Origin: Dysidea avara | Lineage: Eukaryota; Porifera; Demospongiae; Dictyoceratida; Dysideidae | DNA: 64,000 nucleotides | NCBI RefSeq assembly: GCF_963678975.1 | Contig: NC_089285.1 | Location: forward strand, 3,756,531 to 3,820,530 | Direction: 5' to 3' | In this document: in pieces, positions 44,420 to 57,623 of the stretch | Layout of the letters: each line of letters begins with the position of its first letter | Position numbering within the stretch: position 1 is the first letter of the stretch | Translations under genes and position numbers: made by a program | The notes under the pieces: model-generated | Databases searched by the model: none | Seen by the model: only the letters and a program-made list of their open reading frames with translations | What the model was told of the DNA's origin: nothing

Positions 44420-47400
44420 CCTGCTGATCATTGGAGGTCTGCTTGCTGCTGCTCTTGCTGTTGTTGCTGTTCTGCTTTCTGTCTCTTTGCAACCCTTAAT
44501 GCCTTTTGCTCTTGCTTCCACAGGGTCACTGGTATTTGACCAGGTACATTTGGACAGTACCAATTTCCATAGTATTGAGTGTGCCCGGTTTCCACTAAAA
44601 GTACAAGCAATTTAAGAGTCACTAGATACATAACTAACAAGGTATTCATTACCACTGAGAGCCTGATGGCATTTGCTACAGTCATGCTGCTTGTGTTTCT
44701 TGTGCTTGCGAGATGGTGGCAGAGGATGATCTAATCCAAGAACAGCAGCTTCCTCCATCCTTCGTTTGCGATCATGGTACCACAGGGTGGTACGACACAC
44801 AGTTCCTACATATGAGCATAGAAACTCATCACACACAAGGTGCAACATACTAGGTGCTGTTGTCTCCACTTCATATTCTTGTAAGCCCTGTAAAATGCAT
44901 GTAAATATTTAAAATCATAAACAAAGGTGATTACCAGCTCGCCGCTTGTTGGTAGTGCAGATAAAGATGGCAAGGAGGCAGCCACATCATGTGGTACAGA
45001 GCTTCTGAGTGCTGGTACCCACAGAAGCTCTAATCCTTGTTTGTCCAGAGGTGTTTACCGGCTCTGGAAATTGAAATGGTCCTGGAAGGACAGAAGGAGG
45101 CAGGTCATGTGCTGGAAGAAGATCTTCCTGGGCGCAAAGTGGTGGAGGTGATAGCTCCAACCCCTGCATTCGAGCCAGAATTTCCTTCCTTCTCTCCTCC
45201 TTCTTGTACCATGCTTGCTATTAATGAAAGAATTGACTTTAATCTTATAAATACAAATATAGCAACTAACCAATTTGGTTTGATTGATAGCATATAATGC
45301 CAGGTTCGTCCCTTCCAGCAGGTCAAGAGATTGTATAGTCTAGCCCGTAAATCAGCATACTTTCGCAGTACCACATTCCACCTGGACAGGTAGGCTCTTC
45401 TTTGGCCACCTAAATTCAAAACGTCAGCAAAATAATAATATCAACAACCATACCTGAACCACTGGTTCTCTCTGACTGTGCATGGTTATTGGTGAGTATT
45501 ATACAGATAGCCTCCACAATACGGCTCTTGGTTGGAGACAATGGCACAGAGACTCCAGCTAAGAAACACCTGTGACTGAAAAAGGTTTTACTATTACACA
45601 AAACTAAACACAACATACCTCCTCATTTGCTGCACTGTAGTATGTCCCGTCCTCTTCTGGCTCAACTGCACTTGAGACTTGAGGATCACCTCTGTAGTCT
45701 TCTTGTCATAGGAATCTAAGGCATTCCAGAGAGTCTTAATCCTGTGTGCCTCTTTATTTGTCACAGATATTCCTTCCAGCTCAGTAAGCATTCGAGCTAA
45801 ATGTGCCACCTTATCCCACCCAGGTATTCCTCTAGAATCTACTGATTCTGATGCAGCATTGTTGGTAGTACTGCTATTTGTGGTAATATCATCTATCATC
45901 CTAATGGCAAACAATCATTATAAAACTTAATGTCACAGTTTCTTAGCTAGATGTGCATACTGCTTCCTCATCCTCCATCTGCTCATCTGGTTCTGGTTCT
46001 GGTTCTTCCTCCTCCTCTGCTACTCCCATATCAACTGTCCCAGGGTCTTCTGATAAAGCAGCGGCCTCAGCAGTATCACCATCGTCAATGAAGCCTTCAT
46101 CAACTTCATCCCCTTTCTCATTGGCTGATAAATTGTCTACACTAAGCTCCAGCATTTGATCACACTGTTTGTATAAATATGAGACGCCAAAGAGCTCCAC
46201 CTCATTGTAACGAGTTGGGGTGTGGTGATATGGAAGTATCTTCTTACCACATGTAGACTCACTCAATGTGTTGGCCTGACAAAAATGAAAGCAACTTGGT
46301 ATACAAGTAAGCAACAACACAACAGTAAAATCAACCTTGCTGGCGAGTTGTAAGTTAAGTACTCGCATTCCTGACTGCTGCTGTGCTGCTTCCAGTGCTC
46401 GGGCTTGATTCCATCTAGCCAAGCCCTCCAGGAGATATGCCTGGAAGTGGACATCACTTGCAGATGTCCCAGGGATAAACCTGACAAACCACTTTAGCAG
46501 TATATCAAGAAAATTTACATATCTACCTGGCTAGATGGAGATGGAATGATTCCAAAGATGTTGTCCCTCTTGCACACCGAAACACTAGCAGTTTTACCCC
46601 ACCCTTTGTGATGTGTCCTGTAACTGTGTACAGAGCCACTCCTAGAGGATCCTGCATGCATTGCACATGCTTCTTTTCCTCATTCCAAATGGTGACCATC
46701 TGTTCACTGAATGCAAGATAGATGTGGTGAACTGTGGAAAAGTATGGCATGTACATATGTACCTGAATACAAGGACACCAAATGCATCTGTTGCAGGAGT
46801 AAACTGAAGAAGATCTTCAATAGCCTTGGTGGTCTCATCTGTTCCACGAGTTCTTCTTCGGCAATGCCTGGAAAGCTCGTCAGATGTTATTGACTTGCGT
46901 ATGGCACTATTAGAAGGGTTTCTTATGCCCTGTTGTAGCAGCAGCCCATTCTTGGCATCACACAGACGTCTATGTACACAGTAATGGTGAAACCACAGTA
47001 AAATGACAATAATTATACTGGTAATCACCCTGATCCCATTCAAATATCGCCTGTGATAGGCGAGCCATAACCACACCATAAAAGGGATGTGATTCTGAGG
47101 TGCAGCCACGAGCAATTCGTCGCATAAAGTGCCATGTATCCAGTCGAACCTGTTCAGATAGTCAGTATAGATGTAGTGATTACTCTGTGGTTACTTGCAA
47201 GGGATCCCATTCTTGAAATAGTTGTGCAGTCTTACAATGTTCACTGACAGAACAACAGTCTCTGTCAGTGTATATAAGCTGTGGGGGATCCTTTCTGGCC
47301 TTCTGGTACCTTAATGAAACATAATGTACAATGTGTTACAAACTTCACACTATACTAACCTCTCAATCAATCCGATCGCCATAGGGCGGAGGCCCTCCAG

Positions 47401-50097
47401 TTCTTCAGACTCAGAAAGAACTGACACAAGGACCTCCACCCTCGCATTACCAACATTAGTGCACCAGGAGGCACTCCCAGCAGCCATTCCTTGTAACTTC
47501 TTGCACACCTTCTTTGTTGAGTCTATCTTGAGCACTGTGCCAAAGATTGCAGTGCAGGTGGCAAGAAGCTGAGGGAGTCTGCTGAGAATGTCCCTGGCAT
47601 ACACTGACAAAAACCATCTAGAATAAAAGTACATAAATGCATGTAAAAACATAGGTTTCTAACCGATCACTGGGCACTCCTTTGAATTCCATTGGCTCAG
47701 CAAACACTGGTGGAACTTCTAAAAGTACTCCAGTTCTCCATTGTCTAATTGAAAACAAATGGTAATGGAAATCTGCTACAATTGAAGCACATACCATACT
47801 CACCTGAACCGTTTGCAATCATCAAAATATCTCAGCTGTTTCCTTACCCACTCTTCACTATGTATCTCAAACACTGAATTACGGAGTGCAGTGGGACTGT
47901 TTCCAAGGGTACGGCTTCGTAGTAAGGATACCACAGCTTTGTCGCATCCCAGTATTCTTGTGAGCACTGCTGGGAACAAAGAAAGCTGTGACTCGGTCAG
48001 CTGCTCCATTATCCTGGGAAGAAGTTTACCGAGAATCCCAACTAGTAAAGGCCTTTTCACAGCTGTTGCAACCAAGTTCCTCAGTAGCAAGATAATAGTA
48101 GTTCCTGAGGTCTACTATTTTACGAACAGTCTTCTTATAAAGACCCTTGGAACTGGTAAAAATAAGCCTAAAATATTTCAATTGAAATCATTTATTTTTG
48201 CTTACTGAAGTGACCGCCAGGGACAATTAGGGCACTTGAGATCAACAGCCCAAGCTCTCCTGGGCATCCAAATGCAAATACGGTGAAGAACATAGGACTC
48301 AGGCTTGGGCTGGCTATTCTTCAATTGTGGGATCGGTGGATACCACCACATTTGAAACACGGCTGTGTCACTAATGTGGTTTTCCTGGCAGAACACAGTT
48401 CTACCAACCCACTCCCTATCTCCAATAGGCATATTTTTCCACCATCCACGTGGCACACGGTTGGAAAAATCTGTCTGTTTCCGACTGAGTTTCTGTTTAA
48501 GAAACACATGAAACTCCTCTACAGTTTACAAGTAACTCTCTTACTGCAAGTGGAACAACTTCTGTGTTGCTATAAGGAGTGAGTTGGTCCAGTGTTACAG
48601 CGCTCTACAAATAGATATGTGAATCAACTCAATTACACTGCTAACTATATACCTCAAATGTGGTGGGCGCAGTAGTAGCTGATATGGTACTGTTGGTGGT
48701 GTTGACTGATCCAGTGGCGGTGGTGTTGACTGTGGTGTTGACTGATCCAGTGGTGGTGGTGTTAACTAATCCGGTGGTGGTGGTGTTGACTAATCCGGTG
48801 GTGGTGGTGGTGTTGACTGATCTGGTGGTGGTGGTGTTGGCTGGTCTGGTGGTGGTGATGTTGGCTGATCGGGTGGTGGTGTAGATTGATTTGGTGGTGA
48901 CTGATTGGGTGATGGTGCTGATGATGGAACTGGTGTTGATAGGTGTAGTACTGGAACTACTGATGGGGTGCTGGACTGCAATATTTGGCTTGTACACACT
49001 GCTCAAAGTCTACATTCCACATGAAAAATGTTATACCAGCAGCATATTTATCAACTTACAGGACGTGGTGTCACAGGTGTACTCATACAACTTATCTGGC
49101 CTGAACATACCTGAACACGATTCACTACATAAAAATTTCTGCAGCATTTGCTACTTACAAACTTACCAATGGAACAGTAGCAATATTCACCAAAGCTGAG
49201 GATGGTAGAAGAGATGTAGAAGAGGTGAAAACTTTCAAGGAGGGAGTTAGAGGAGTAGAAGAAGGAGTAAGAGACAATGATGAAGGGGTAAGAGACTTGA
49301 GGAGAGCAAGAAGAATAGAAGAGGGGCTAACAGACATAGGCGAAGTACTAAGAAAACTTGAAGAGGGAGTCAGGGAATTAGAAAAGGGTGTCGGTAACAT
49401 TGATGAAGTGGCGACAGAACCTGAAGAGGGTGTCACAGAAACTGAAGAGGGTATAAGGGATGAAGGGGTAATAGGTAGTGATAAAGGTAGGAGAGGTGAC
49501 CTGAAAGTGAGAATATTTGCCACACCCTGTTATAGTTACAAGCATGTATAATGATCCAAAATGCATTTATAATTTACCTGCTCCACTGGCTGAGTGGTTG
49601 GAGTAGCTTCTGTAACTCGTCCCTAATGCATTTTATAAGTCATTTAAGCTTTCAAGTGGTTCTCCCAAGTACCTGTCTGTCTTGGTCACCAACATCACAG
49701 GTACAAGCTGGATGGGATTGGGTTGATTGGGGTTGAGTATAAGGACTCTTGTGATATGGACAAATAATACACACGTACATCTATTATACTATGGCCTGTA
49801 GCACATGTAAATGATAAACACACAATTATACAAACAAGAAAGCTTTTGTGTGATAAAGCTACTTACAGATGGATGGTACTGGCAGTTATAGGGTCTGTCA
49901 TCCCTCTGGTGTGCAGGGCAAGCCACTATCTTGCTAATTACATCATCCCAGTGTGATCCCTTGGGAGGTCTTTCCCCCCTTCTAAACTTTTCACCCGCAG
50001 CAAAACGTCGGAGCCGTTTCTTCCACTCTGAAGTAGACTTCGCTTTATGGCTTTGCTTCTTTCCAGCGCTAGAATGTGAGCTTCCTCGTTGATCCAT
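44420..50097 (-). CDS. Multi-exon DDE transposase-like protein (DUF6729-type family)
   Basis: About 20 short exons on the minus strand, introns mostly 40-110 nt. It starts at 50097 (MDQRGSSHSSAGKKQSHKAK), followed by Thr/Ser/Pro-rich linkers (49523-49170, 49006-48655), then: 48507-48210 with MWWYPPIPQLKN and DLKCPNCPWRSLQ (zinc-binding DUF6729-like block); 48090-47804 (DKAVVSLLRSRTLGNSPTAL, HSEEWVRKQLRYFDDC); 47620-47362 (LKIDSTKKVCKKLQG); 47312-47200 (LIYTDRDCCSV); 47150-47030 (RLDTWHFMRRIARGC); 46974-46769 (SRHCRRRTRGTDETTKAIED); 46731-46528 (CMQDPLGVALYTVTGHITKG, TTSLESFHLHLAR); 46483-45960; 45902-45620; down to 44421 with CSKCHQALSG and TGHTQYYGNWYCPNVPGQIP. The D...D...LDxWH...LESFH spacing looks like a DDE/RNase H transposase. 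I know near-identical motif strings from fish and coral repeat proteins. No stop is obvious within exons; exact splice sites need transcripts. Confidence 0.72.
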
Positions 50098-50263
50098 AAT
50101 AGTAGCAGTATCGACTACCCATCAAATTTTTGTATCAGTAAGCCCTGTTTTGTTCAAGTTTGTTCAGTTTCACGTGGTGCGCAAGTGCACTCCTTGGTTC
50201 GTCCAATTTTGTCCAAGTTTGTTCAATTGTTAGGAGAACATGGTTTGGTGGCGTGCGCGAAAG

Positions 50264-50309
50264 TATGTTATTGATATTGATGAGGATAATGTAGTTGCCG
50301 GTAATGTTG
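50264..50309 (+). pseudogene. hAT copy B, short continuation
   Basis: TATGTTATTGATATTGATGA through TTGCCGGTAATG continues the hAT coding sequence cut at 42668, then jumps to LINE sequence. Confidence 0.8.
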
Positions 50310-50445
50310 ATAGCTACACGTTGGGTTTGCTGTGTAAGTGATTGCCCTTGAATTCTGTAATGATGAAGTTTGTAAAGTAGTCTTTGGTGTGGGACAGAAT
50401 CAAAAGCCTTTTTATAATCTATAAATATTACATCAATTTGAGAGC
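50310..50445 (-). mobile_element. LINE fragment
   Basis: Near-identical to 19140-19275 and the corresponding part of 54640-54780. It breaks off at TTTGAGAGC. Confidence 0.75.
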
Positions 50446-50839
50446 AAACATCAAGTCAAGTCGAGTTGATGGTATAGACAACTGTTTTGTTGTGAATCAG
50501 AGTGATCAAGGTGCTAAGCTTGCTTAGCTCTGCAAGGTTATGAGCACTTCGATAGGCTTAACTCAACTCTAACATTTATGCAAACTGCACAATCTGCATA
50601 TTACAAAACTGAATTACCTAACTTCCTGAAGGAAGACCTACAAAATCTACAAATTTTTTATACAGCAGTAATGTCACCTTGACCTTGAAAGGCTGCTTTA
50701 TATCTATGGTACAAAAGGATGTAACCTAAATAATTAAATGTTCATCACTTCCTAATTATAAAACAAAAGTAGGCTATTACTTGGTGTGTGCATGAGTTCA
50801 CAAAGACACAGTTCACTATTCCACATCCCTCCTTCCTAT
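50446..50839. other. Unassigned
   Basis: No gene or repeat recognised. Confidence 0.35.
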
Positions 50840-51795
50840 GACAACAGTGAGGGGTTGCTCAGCAACTTTTCACTGTTAGAGACAGTCCATCAGCATTTCC
50901 ATTATGACTTGTGGCTCACTGTCATATTATATGGCTGCACTGCTAGTGCCCATCTAGTTAGTTGAGGGTTGCTGTTTTTTATCCGCTGGAGCCATGACAA
51001 AGGCTGGTGGTCAGTCTGTACCACAAAGTTTTGTTCATAAAGACACACATGGTAAACTTTAAGGGCCCACACAATTGGCAGGCATTCCTTCTCAATAACT
51101 GAATACCTCTCTTTTCACGAAGGAGTAGCTTTCAACTTGCATATGCAACAGGGTGCTGTTGGCCATTATCATCAATCTGACTAAGTACAGCCCCTAATCC
51201 TTGACCCAAAGCATCCATCTGCAGCATGAATTGTTTGTCAGGCTCAGCCACCCTTAAAACTGGGGGTGCAGCCAAAATATCCTTAAGCCTTATCACATCC
51301 TTCATTCCATAAAATCTTTTCTGGCTGGTTTATCCTGGTCAGATCAGTTTGTGGGGTTGCAATAGTTTCAAAGTGAGGTATAAATCTTTGATAATAGCTA
51401 GTAACACCCTGGAAAGCACGAATGTCTTTCTTTTTGGATGGATTTGGGTACTGCCCTATGGCTTGTAACTTAATTGGGTCTGGTTGAACTTGTACATTTG
51501 ATATGCAATGTCCTAAGTTTTTCTTCCAAACTGACACTTGGATAGTTTCAAAGTTAAGCCTTCCTCCTGTAACTTAGTTATTACTTCCTGCATATGATCC
51601 ATGTGTTCTTCCCAGGACTGAAAATCACAATGTCATTGATATAAGCTCTGGAAAACTTCTGACAATCTTACAGCACATGATTGATCATCGTTTGGAAGGT
51701 TGCTGGAGCATTGTGTAGTCCGAAAGGCCTCACTTCAAATTCAAACAGTCCAAATGGCATAGTAAATGCTGTTTAATTTCTGGATTCAGGACTTA
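50840..51795 (-). mobile_element. Ty3/Gypsy relic, RT/RNase H region
   Basis: A minus-strand fossil of a Ty3/Gypsy pol. LGHCISNVQVQPDPIKLQAI and IRAFQGVTSYYQRFIPHF mark the RT thumb, and RNase H similarity lies toward 50900-51250. No LTR is visible. It is broken in several places and old. It may or may not belong with the integrase relic at 14330; there is no evidence for one copy. Confidence 0.78.
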
Positions 51796-52510
51796 TATCA
51801 AGACACATGGTAGTGTGTTGTGCGGCCCAAGGTACCGGCATGCCAGACCGTGAGTATATTAACAGGAAGAAAGTAAATGCAATTTTCACACCTTTGTAAC
51901 TCTGTGATTCCTTATCCGATTGAAACCAAAGTTGCTACAGAAGTGCTGGCTAGGTAAGGGAATCCACATTTCAAATTTGAAGAAAATTGCTCCAGCCATT
52001 TCCGAGATACGAGTGGCCAAAGTTTGGGTTTTTTTCTTAATTTTTTCTACTTCTTTTCGCACACTTCACAAAATCTGCCACAAAACACGAATGCGTGCTC
52101 CAATCGGGCTGAAATTTGGCACACTTAAAGGCTCATTAAGGCGAATCTCAGTACCAAGTTTGGTAGGAGTCCGATGAAGATTCATGGAGTTATGACCAAT
52201 TATTTGCATAAAATAAGGTCGAAAGTCTGTGATGCCCACAGGGTAAACTGCTTGAAGGAATGAGCTAAAAATTGCTATGTAGATGGAGTAACTATCGTAG
52301 GAGTGCCTTTTTGTTGTTTGAAAGGAATCCAGTTAAAGGCTATCGAGATATGACACAAAACCCAACCTGTGTCACAATTACAAGATCGATTTTATGAATA
52401 AAACAAAACTATTAGTTTTCACGCCTACTAGGTAAACTGCTTAGAGCAATGAGCTGAAAATCGGTGTGTAGCTGGAATGATTATCATAGAAAGTCCTTAA
52501 AGTAGTACAT
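51796..52510 (+). repeat. Dispersed repeat, fuller copy of the 1-201 family
   Basis: 51796-51995 matches 1-201 in inverted orientation. The sequence continues with two loosely similar ~190-bp blocks (GGTAAACTGCTTGAAGGAAT at 52242 and GGTAAACTGCTTAGAGCAAT at 52431). No coding potential; family unknown. Confidence 0.6.
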
Positions 52511-52599
52511 AAGAATTGGATTACAAATCACTGAGGTGTGATTCCAAATCAAACTACGTGTAGCATATGCAAGATCGAGATAGAAGAGTCACCCTAATA

Positions 52600-52890
52600 G
52601 AGCATTCAGCTACGTTTATAACTTATTCCATTGTAGAATTATATTGCATTGCAAGTTATTCTGTAGTGAGTTCAGCTACATACGGTTATCTTATAGACAA
52701 TTCAGCTACAAGTAAGTCACCCTGTAGAGAGTTCAGCTACAAATATGTTGCTGTAGTTCACACTGAAGAGAATTCAGTTATAAACAAGTCACCATGTAGA
52801 GAGTTCAGCTGCAAACAAATCATCCTGGAAAGAGTTCAGCTACAAACAATGAGAGTTTCAGCTATAGTTCAGTTATGTAAGAAGTCACCT
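52600..52890 (+). repeat. GAGTTCAGCTACAAA minisatellite
   Basis: Irregular units of roughly 35-40 bp built on GTAGAGAGTTCAGCTACAAA plus CAAGTCACC, about seven copies. The 109-aa ORF here is a repeat by-product. Confidence 0.75.
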
Positions 52891-53157
52891 TATTAACTGC
52901 AGTATGTGATAATCATCATTATTCAATGTTAAATTTCATCAGACAAAAGCTATACACACAATTACTTCCTTTGTTCCACAATTACTGCAGTAAAGAAAAA
53001 AAACAAGTTAAAAGGAAGCATCAAAGCCATATGGCCAGCTTTGTGGTTTGCAATACAAAAAGAAGTGATATCTAAACCAAAACAGCCAAGCTGTAAAAAA
53101 AGAGTGCGGCCCCCAAAAAGGCCAAGGTGGAAAAAGATGTGAAATCCAAGGTGATGG

Positions 53158-53298
53158 CAAAGCCTTAGGCCTTGTAGTTTTCTCAAAAATTATTTATTTA
53201 ATTTTTACTTATTTATGATGTTATTTTAACTGCATTTCGTATCATTCTTAGTACTTGGTTGTATAATTACTGGACAGACAAAACCACCGATACAGTAT
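53158..53298. repeat. Repeat shared with 40025-40167
   Basis: Adjoins the LINE copy on its 3' side, supporting the view that it is LINE 3'-region sequence. Confidence 0.7.
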
Positions 53299-53598
53299 GC
53301 CCAGGAGACCAACCCAGAGTAAGTTACAAAAATCAATAGTTACAGCAATAAATCATGTAATTTAACTAAAAACTGTTCAATAGTGGGAAATTCGATTGTT
53401 TCAACAGGTAAGTTATTCCAATCCTTTATTGTTCTGAGGGAAAAAACTGAATTTGTATGAATTGGTTCTTACTGAAGGAGTGATGAAATGAAGTGGATGT
53501 AGGTGGCGTGTAGGATAGGAAGTGGTGGAAAAATATGGAGAAATCTTCAAGGCCGAATGATTATTAATAGAGTTGTAGAACAATTTTAGTCTTGAAAT

Positions 53599-53931
53599 TA
53601 GTGCTGAAACGATTATTCGGTTATTTGACTATTTGGTCGGTATGACACTATTCGATTCGTTAACACACTATTCGAATAATTGTTAGCACTTTGTGTACTA
53701 CGTTCAGATGAAAAGCCAACCTTGAAACTTAAGATTGTAAAAGTGATGTATCTATGCTGAAAAAATTCTATTTTAGAAAAGGCAGAAATAGCTCTTAGGT
53801 CTTACCTTGCTTCCTAACTAAAGGTTTCAGTACTTGTTCAATAGAAGTATTAGCTTAAAGAATAATTGAATATTCGGTCGTTTTGTTCACAACTATTCGA
53901 ATAGTAAAAATTGCTATTCGTTTCAACACTT
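53599..53931. mobile_element. hAT-type MITE, 333 bp
   Basis: TIRs TAGTGCTGAAACGATTA and the complement of AAGTGTTGAAACGAATA, flanked by an 8-bp duplication CTTGAAAT / CTCGAAAT with one mismatch. The empty site is in the LINE copy at 18460-18475. The interior is rich in ATTCG. Confidence 0.85.
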
Positions 53932-55713
53932 CTCGAAATCATACGATGTGATAAGGTGGGCCACTAAAGGTCTTCAAGCATAGATGTAACATTATTATTC
54001 TAATCGTAGTTGGATGTCACCCATCAAGCACCTCGTCTTTGTACCATTCCTATAGAATGAATAGAGTTCTGAACATGTGGGTCCCATATTGATGATGCGT
54101 ATTCTAGGGTAGGGCGGACCATGGTAATAAAAGCCATACGTGTGATATTCATCGTACAATTGTAAAGATTCCATCTAATAAAGTTTAACATTCTTGTGCT
54201 TTTTAGAGCAATATTTTCTTTACGAGGAGTGAAGCACACACCTGAATCAAATGTAACACCCAGATAAGGATGATGAGAAACACAAGAGATTGCCAATAGT
54301 GTAAACAAAGAAAGATGGTGATAATAGTCTACTATATGTAAAAATCTACTATATGTAAAAATCGTGCATTTACTTACATTCAAACCCCTCTGCTACACTT
54401 CTGCTCATTTACCTATAAAATTAAGATCTGATTGAAGTTGTAAATAGTCTTGTTCACAAGTAATTGTTTGGTAAAAAATACAGTAATCAGCAAACAATTG
54501 TATTATAGAAGAAACCCCTGTAGTGATGTCATTCCTGTAGTGATGTCATTTATGTATGCTAGAAACACAAGTACTGTGCTTTGGGGGACACCAGATAGAA
54601 CTTTAACAAAGTTGGATTCATGACCATTGATAACTACACGTTGGGTTCACTGTGTCAACCAAACATTTATCCACTGAAGTGCTTTCCCTTGAATTCCGTA
54701 ATGATGAAGTTTGTAAAGTAGTCTTTGGTGTGGCAAAAACCTTTTTAAAAATCTATAAATATTACATCAATTTGAGAGCCTTTGTCTAATATCCTCTGAA
54801 TATCTTCAACAACAGAGATAAGTTGTGTTTCACATAAGTGGCCAGGACGGAAACCAAACTGTTGATTAGTCAGAATATAATTACCTTCAAAATGCTTTGA
54901 TGTATGGTGATACAGATGTTAAGGAAATGGGTCTATAGTTGCTTGGATTACTGCAATCCCCTTTCTTAAATATGGGAATTACATTTGCTGTTAACCAATC
55001 TCTTGGAATGTGACCAGAATTTAGGGATTAGGTATAGATCACTGTTAAAACTGGTGCTGTTTTCTTAGCACAAAGTTTCAGAACATAGGTTGGAATATTA
55101 TCAGGACCAGTAGCTTTTTAGTATGAAGAGTTACAAGTAACTTTTGTACACCATCGATGGAGATAGCTATGTCAGGTATATGGGTGTGGGGGGAATCATC
55201 ACAATCAGACTGATAAGTGATATCTTCATTGGTAAATACAGCTTTAAAGTCGATTGTTTACATTAGCCTTATCTTCAGATGTAGTGATAGTCTTACCGTT
55301 CACATTTAGTGGAGGTATTCCATGTTGATCTTTGCGAGTGGCTTTAATGAATTCCAGAATTTTTTCTGATTCAATTTTCCATCATGAGTCAACAGATGGT
55401 TTTGATACCTAATATGACAATCATGGATACTTTCTGTAATTTGGTTTCTTATAGCTCTGTAGTTGGACCAAGCATCCTCAGTCTGGAGGTGTTTAGTTCT
55501 TTTATATAGTCGAGTGCGTTGATTCATTAGTTTTAATTGTAGGAGATATCTATGGGGGTCAGTTGTTGGTTTGGATGGTCTCTGTGGTATATGAGTTAAT
55601 ATAGCTTTGTGGATGGCATTTTTATATCTTTACCAGTTTTCTTCAACAGAATTGAGATATGGATTAGCAGTGAGAAATTGGGATTGGAAGTCTAGTACTT
55701 CTGCTTTTAAATA

Positions 55714-57623
55714 CAGTAGCGGACAAAAAAAGTTCCCGTTCCGTTTGCGTTCCGTTCCGTTTAGCGTTTAAATGCTACCATAGATAATAGAGTAAAGGGA
55801 TAGGAAACGCAATGACGTGACGTCACAAAATACGTACATTTCTATTGGAATTCCGTGTAGTACGTTACGAACATACTCGTTACGCTTGCTGCGCTTGTAT
55901 CAAAGAGAAACAAATTGTTGTAACGACAGAATTTTGTAACCAACGACTGTGAAACTTCGCTACAGTGAACTCAAGTAAGTAATCGAGGGAAATAGGATGG
56001 TACCAACCCTCAAGGAAGTTATACGCAAAATTAAAGGAGATTGAAAGTGAAAAAAACGGCCCAAAAATTACTTTAAACCACTTTACTTTCTTCGTAAATA
56101 TATTCTATCCTTTTAACTGTGATAAACCTATTCCTTACCATTTAACAGAGGGAACCAGAGGAAATATCGGAGCAAAACAGGAACTGTTGCTTGAAGAAAC
56201 GACTAAGTATCTTCCATTTTTAACCAAAAGTTTAAACCACCTTGCAGTACAACGCAACGGTAAAAGACTGTGTTGGTGACACGCCTAGCTTACCACAAGA
56301 TTCGAAAGTGGAACCGGCTATAAAAGAAGCGGTATGGACGAGGCATGAAGGTACGATGAGCGAATGTGTGACAGCGTGTAACAATCACGGTTAATGCGAT
56401 ACGCTTTGTTACAAAATCTACGGTCTGAATTCTCTCGCCAAAATCTCTCACATATAGGCCTAAATACTTACTGTAGTCTGTTGGATTACTATTTACGCTG
56501 CTTAGAACACTAATTCTCACAAAACTGTCTTGTCCTTTCAAGTCACGCGTAACGGAAATCAAACCGGAAATCGCTTGCGTTTCCTATCCCTTTACTCTAT
56601 TATCTATGATGCTACCTAACCGTTTTCGTTTTGTAAGCGTTTTGCTACTAAGTAAATCGTTTCGCTACCAGGTAAGCAGTAATGTCTGACTATTTCATGT
56701 GCCTTCACATACATTCTTAATAATAGACTCTTCGAGAATGCTCATTTCAGTGGGGACTGCCCTTGGAACTGCCAAAGACCGGACATGCAGGGAAAAGCAG
56801 CTCTACAGAAGCTAAGGCCATTGATGATGCCAGAAATCCAACACGCACACAGTGTACAAGCATATAACAAAACATATTATACTGTATTCCATGTTTTATT
56901 AGTAAGCTATTTCTTCGCACTTCTATCGTGCCAAGCGGATTTTGTCGCCATATAGTTACTGCTCGGTCTAGGCCATCTAAACACTTGGCAGCTACTGTAT
57001 ACTTAATATAAAACTAACCTGGACTGTCGAAGGGAAGTACGTGCGTTCTAACCACAAAGTTACAGCAGGGTATGTTAAATGGAATGGCAGCTGGGTGGGG
57101 GGTTTACACGGTATTGCAGCTGAGTAACGAAGTGTTTATGATATCGAGCTGAGCTATGCAAGAGGAACTATATACAAATAACAAGTATTTATACGTAAAT
57201 ATAAAGGCTTTAATGTCTGCTTTTATCGTATTCTCGATGTCAGTAGCTAGCCATGGCCTCAGCCAGTCAGCTGTGGTGGCGCCTCGATGGTGATCAAGAA
57301 AGAAGTGGTTATCGAATCTAGCTGGATAAAAAGAAATGGACACATGGGTAAGCAACAATTATACTGTATTTGTGCACAAGTCTCACCATGAGTTTACAAT
57401 GGAGTTTAGACTAGCTGATTAATAACAATAATCATAATAATACTCGCCACTTACTGAACTTTGCTGTAGTTTTACAAGTTTAACTTCTCTTTGCTAGTAT
57501 TATACTTAGCGTTCCTCAAACTTTTTCCCTAGCGTTTTAGCACCAAGCGTTTTGTTAGCGTTTTCTTCTTAGCGTTTAAACGCTAAATGGAACGGAACGG
57601 GAACTTTTTTTTGTCCGCTACTG
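55714..57623. mobile_element. Tc1/mariner-like nonautonomous element
   Basis: TIRs CAGTAGCGGACAAAAAAAGT with complement at the right, TA on both sides (55712-55713, 57624-57625). The ends resemble those of the 26430-31089 element (CAGTAGSGGACAAAA). The arms repeat GCGTTT and CCGTTCCGTTT motifs. There is no transposase; the ORFs inside lack family features. A further TIR element lies inside. Confidence 0.85.
55779..56608. mobile_element. Nested TIR element, 830 bp, 7-8-bp duplication
   Basis: 32-bp perfect TIRs beginning CATAGATAATAGAGTAAAGG, flanked by ATGCTAC (55772-55778, 56609-56615; eight bases if the next C is shared). This suggests hAT or MULE. The 90-aa minus-strand ORF (56290-56562) has no recognised domain. 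Confidence 0.82.

Larger units (their letters stand above)
42669..50259 (-). mobile_element. 7.6-kb transposon with a ~20-exon transposase-like gene
   Basis: Limits are inferred by comparison with hAT copy A: the hAT reads GAGGAAAAG up to 42668 and resumes AAAGTATGTTATTG at 50260, so AAAG is a likely 4-bp target duplication. The ends (CTACCGCACG left, GTGCGCG right) show no clear TIR. A run of 12 G is at 42692-42703. The noncoding third (42704-44400) holds tandem repeats. The only gene runs on the minus strand from near the right end, with about 160 bp left for the promoter. Confidence 0.7.

Noticed and set aside
48641-49551. Plus-strand ORFs 48660-48884 (Val-rich) and 49225-49551 (Glu/Val-rich)
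   Set aside because: They mirror the Thr- and Ser/Pro-rich linkers of the minus-strand multi-exon gene, which has the better motifs on both sides.
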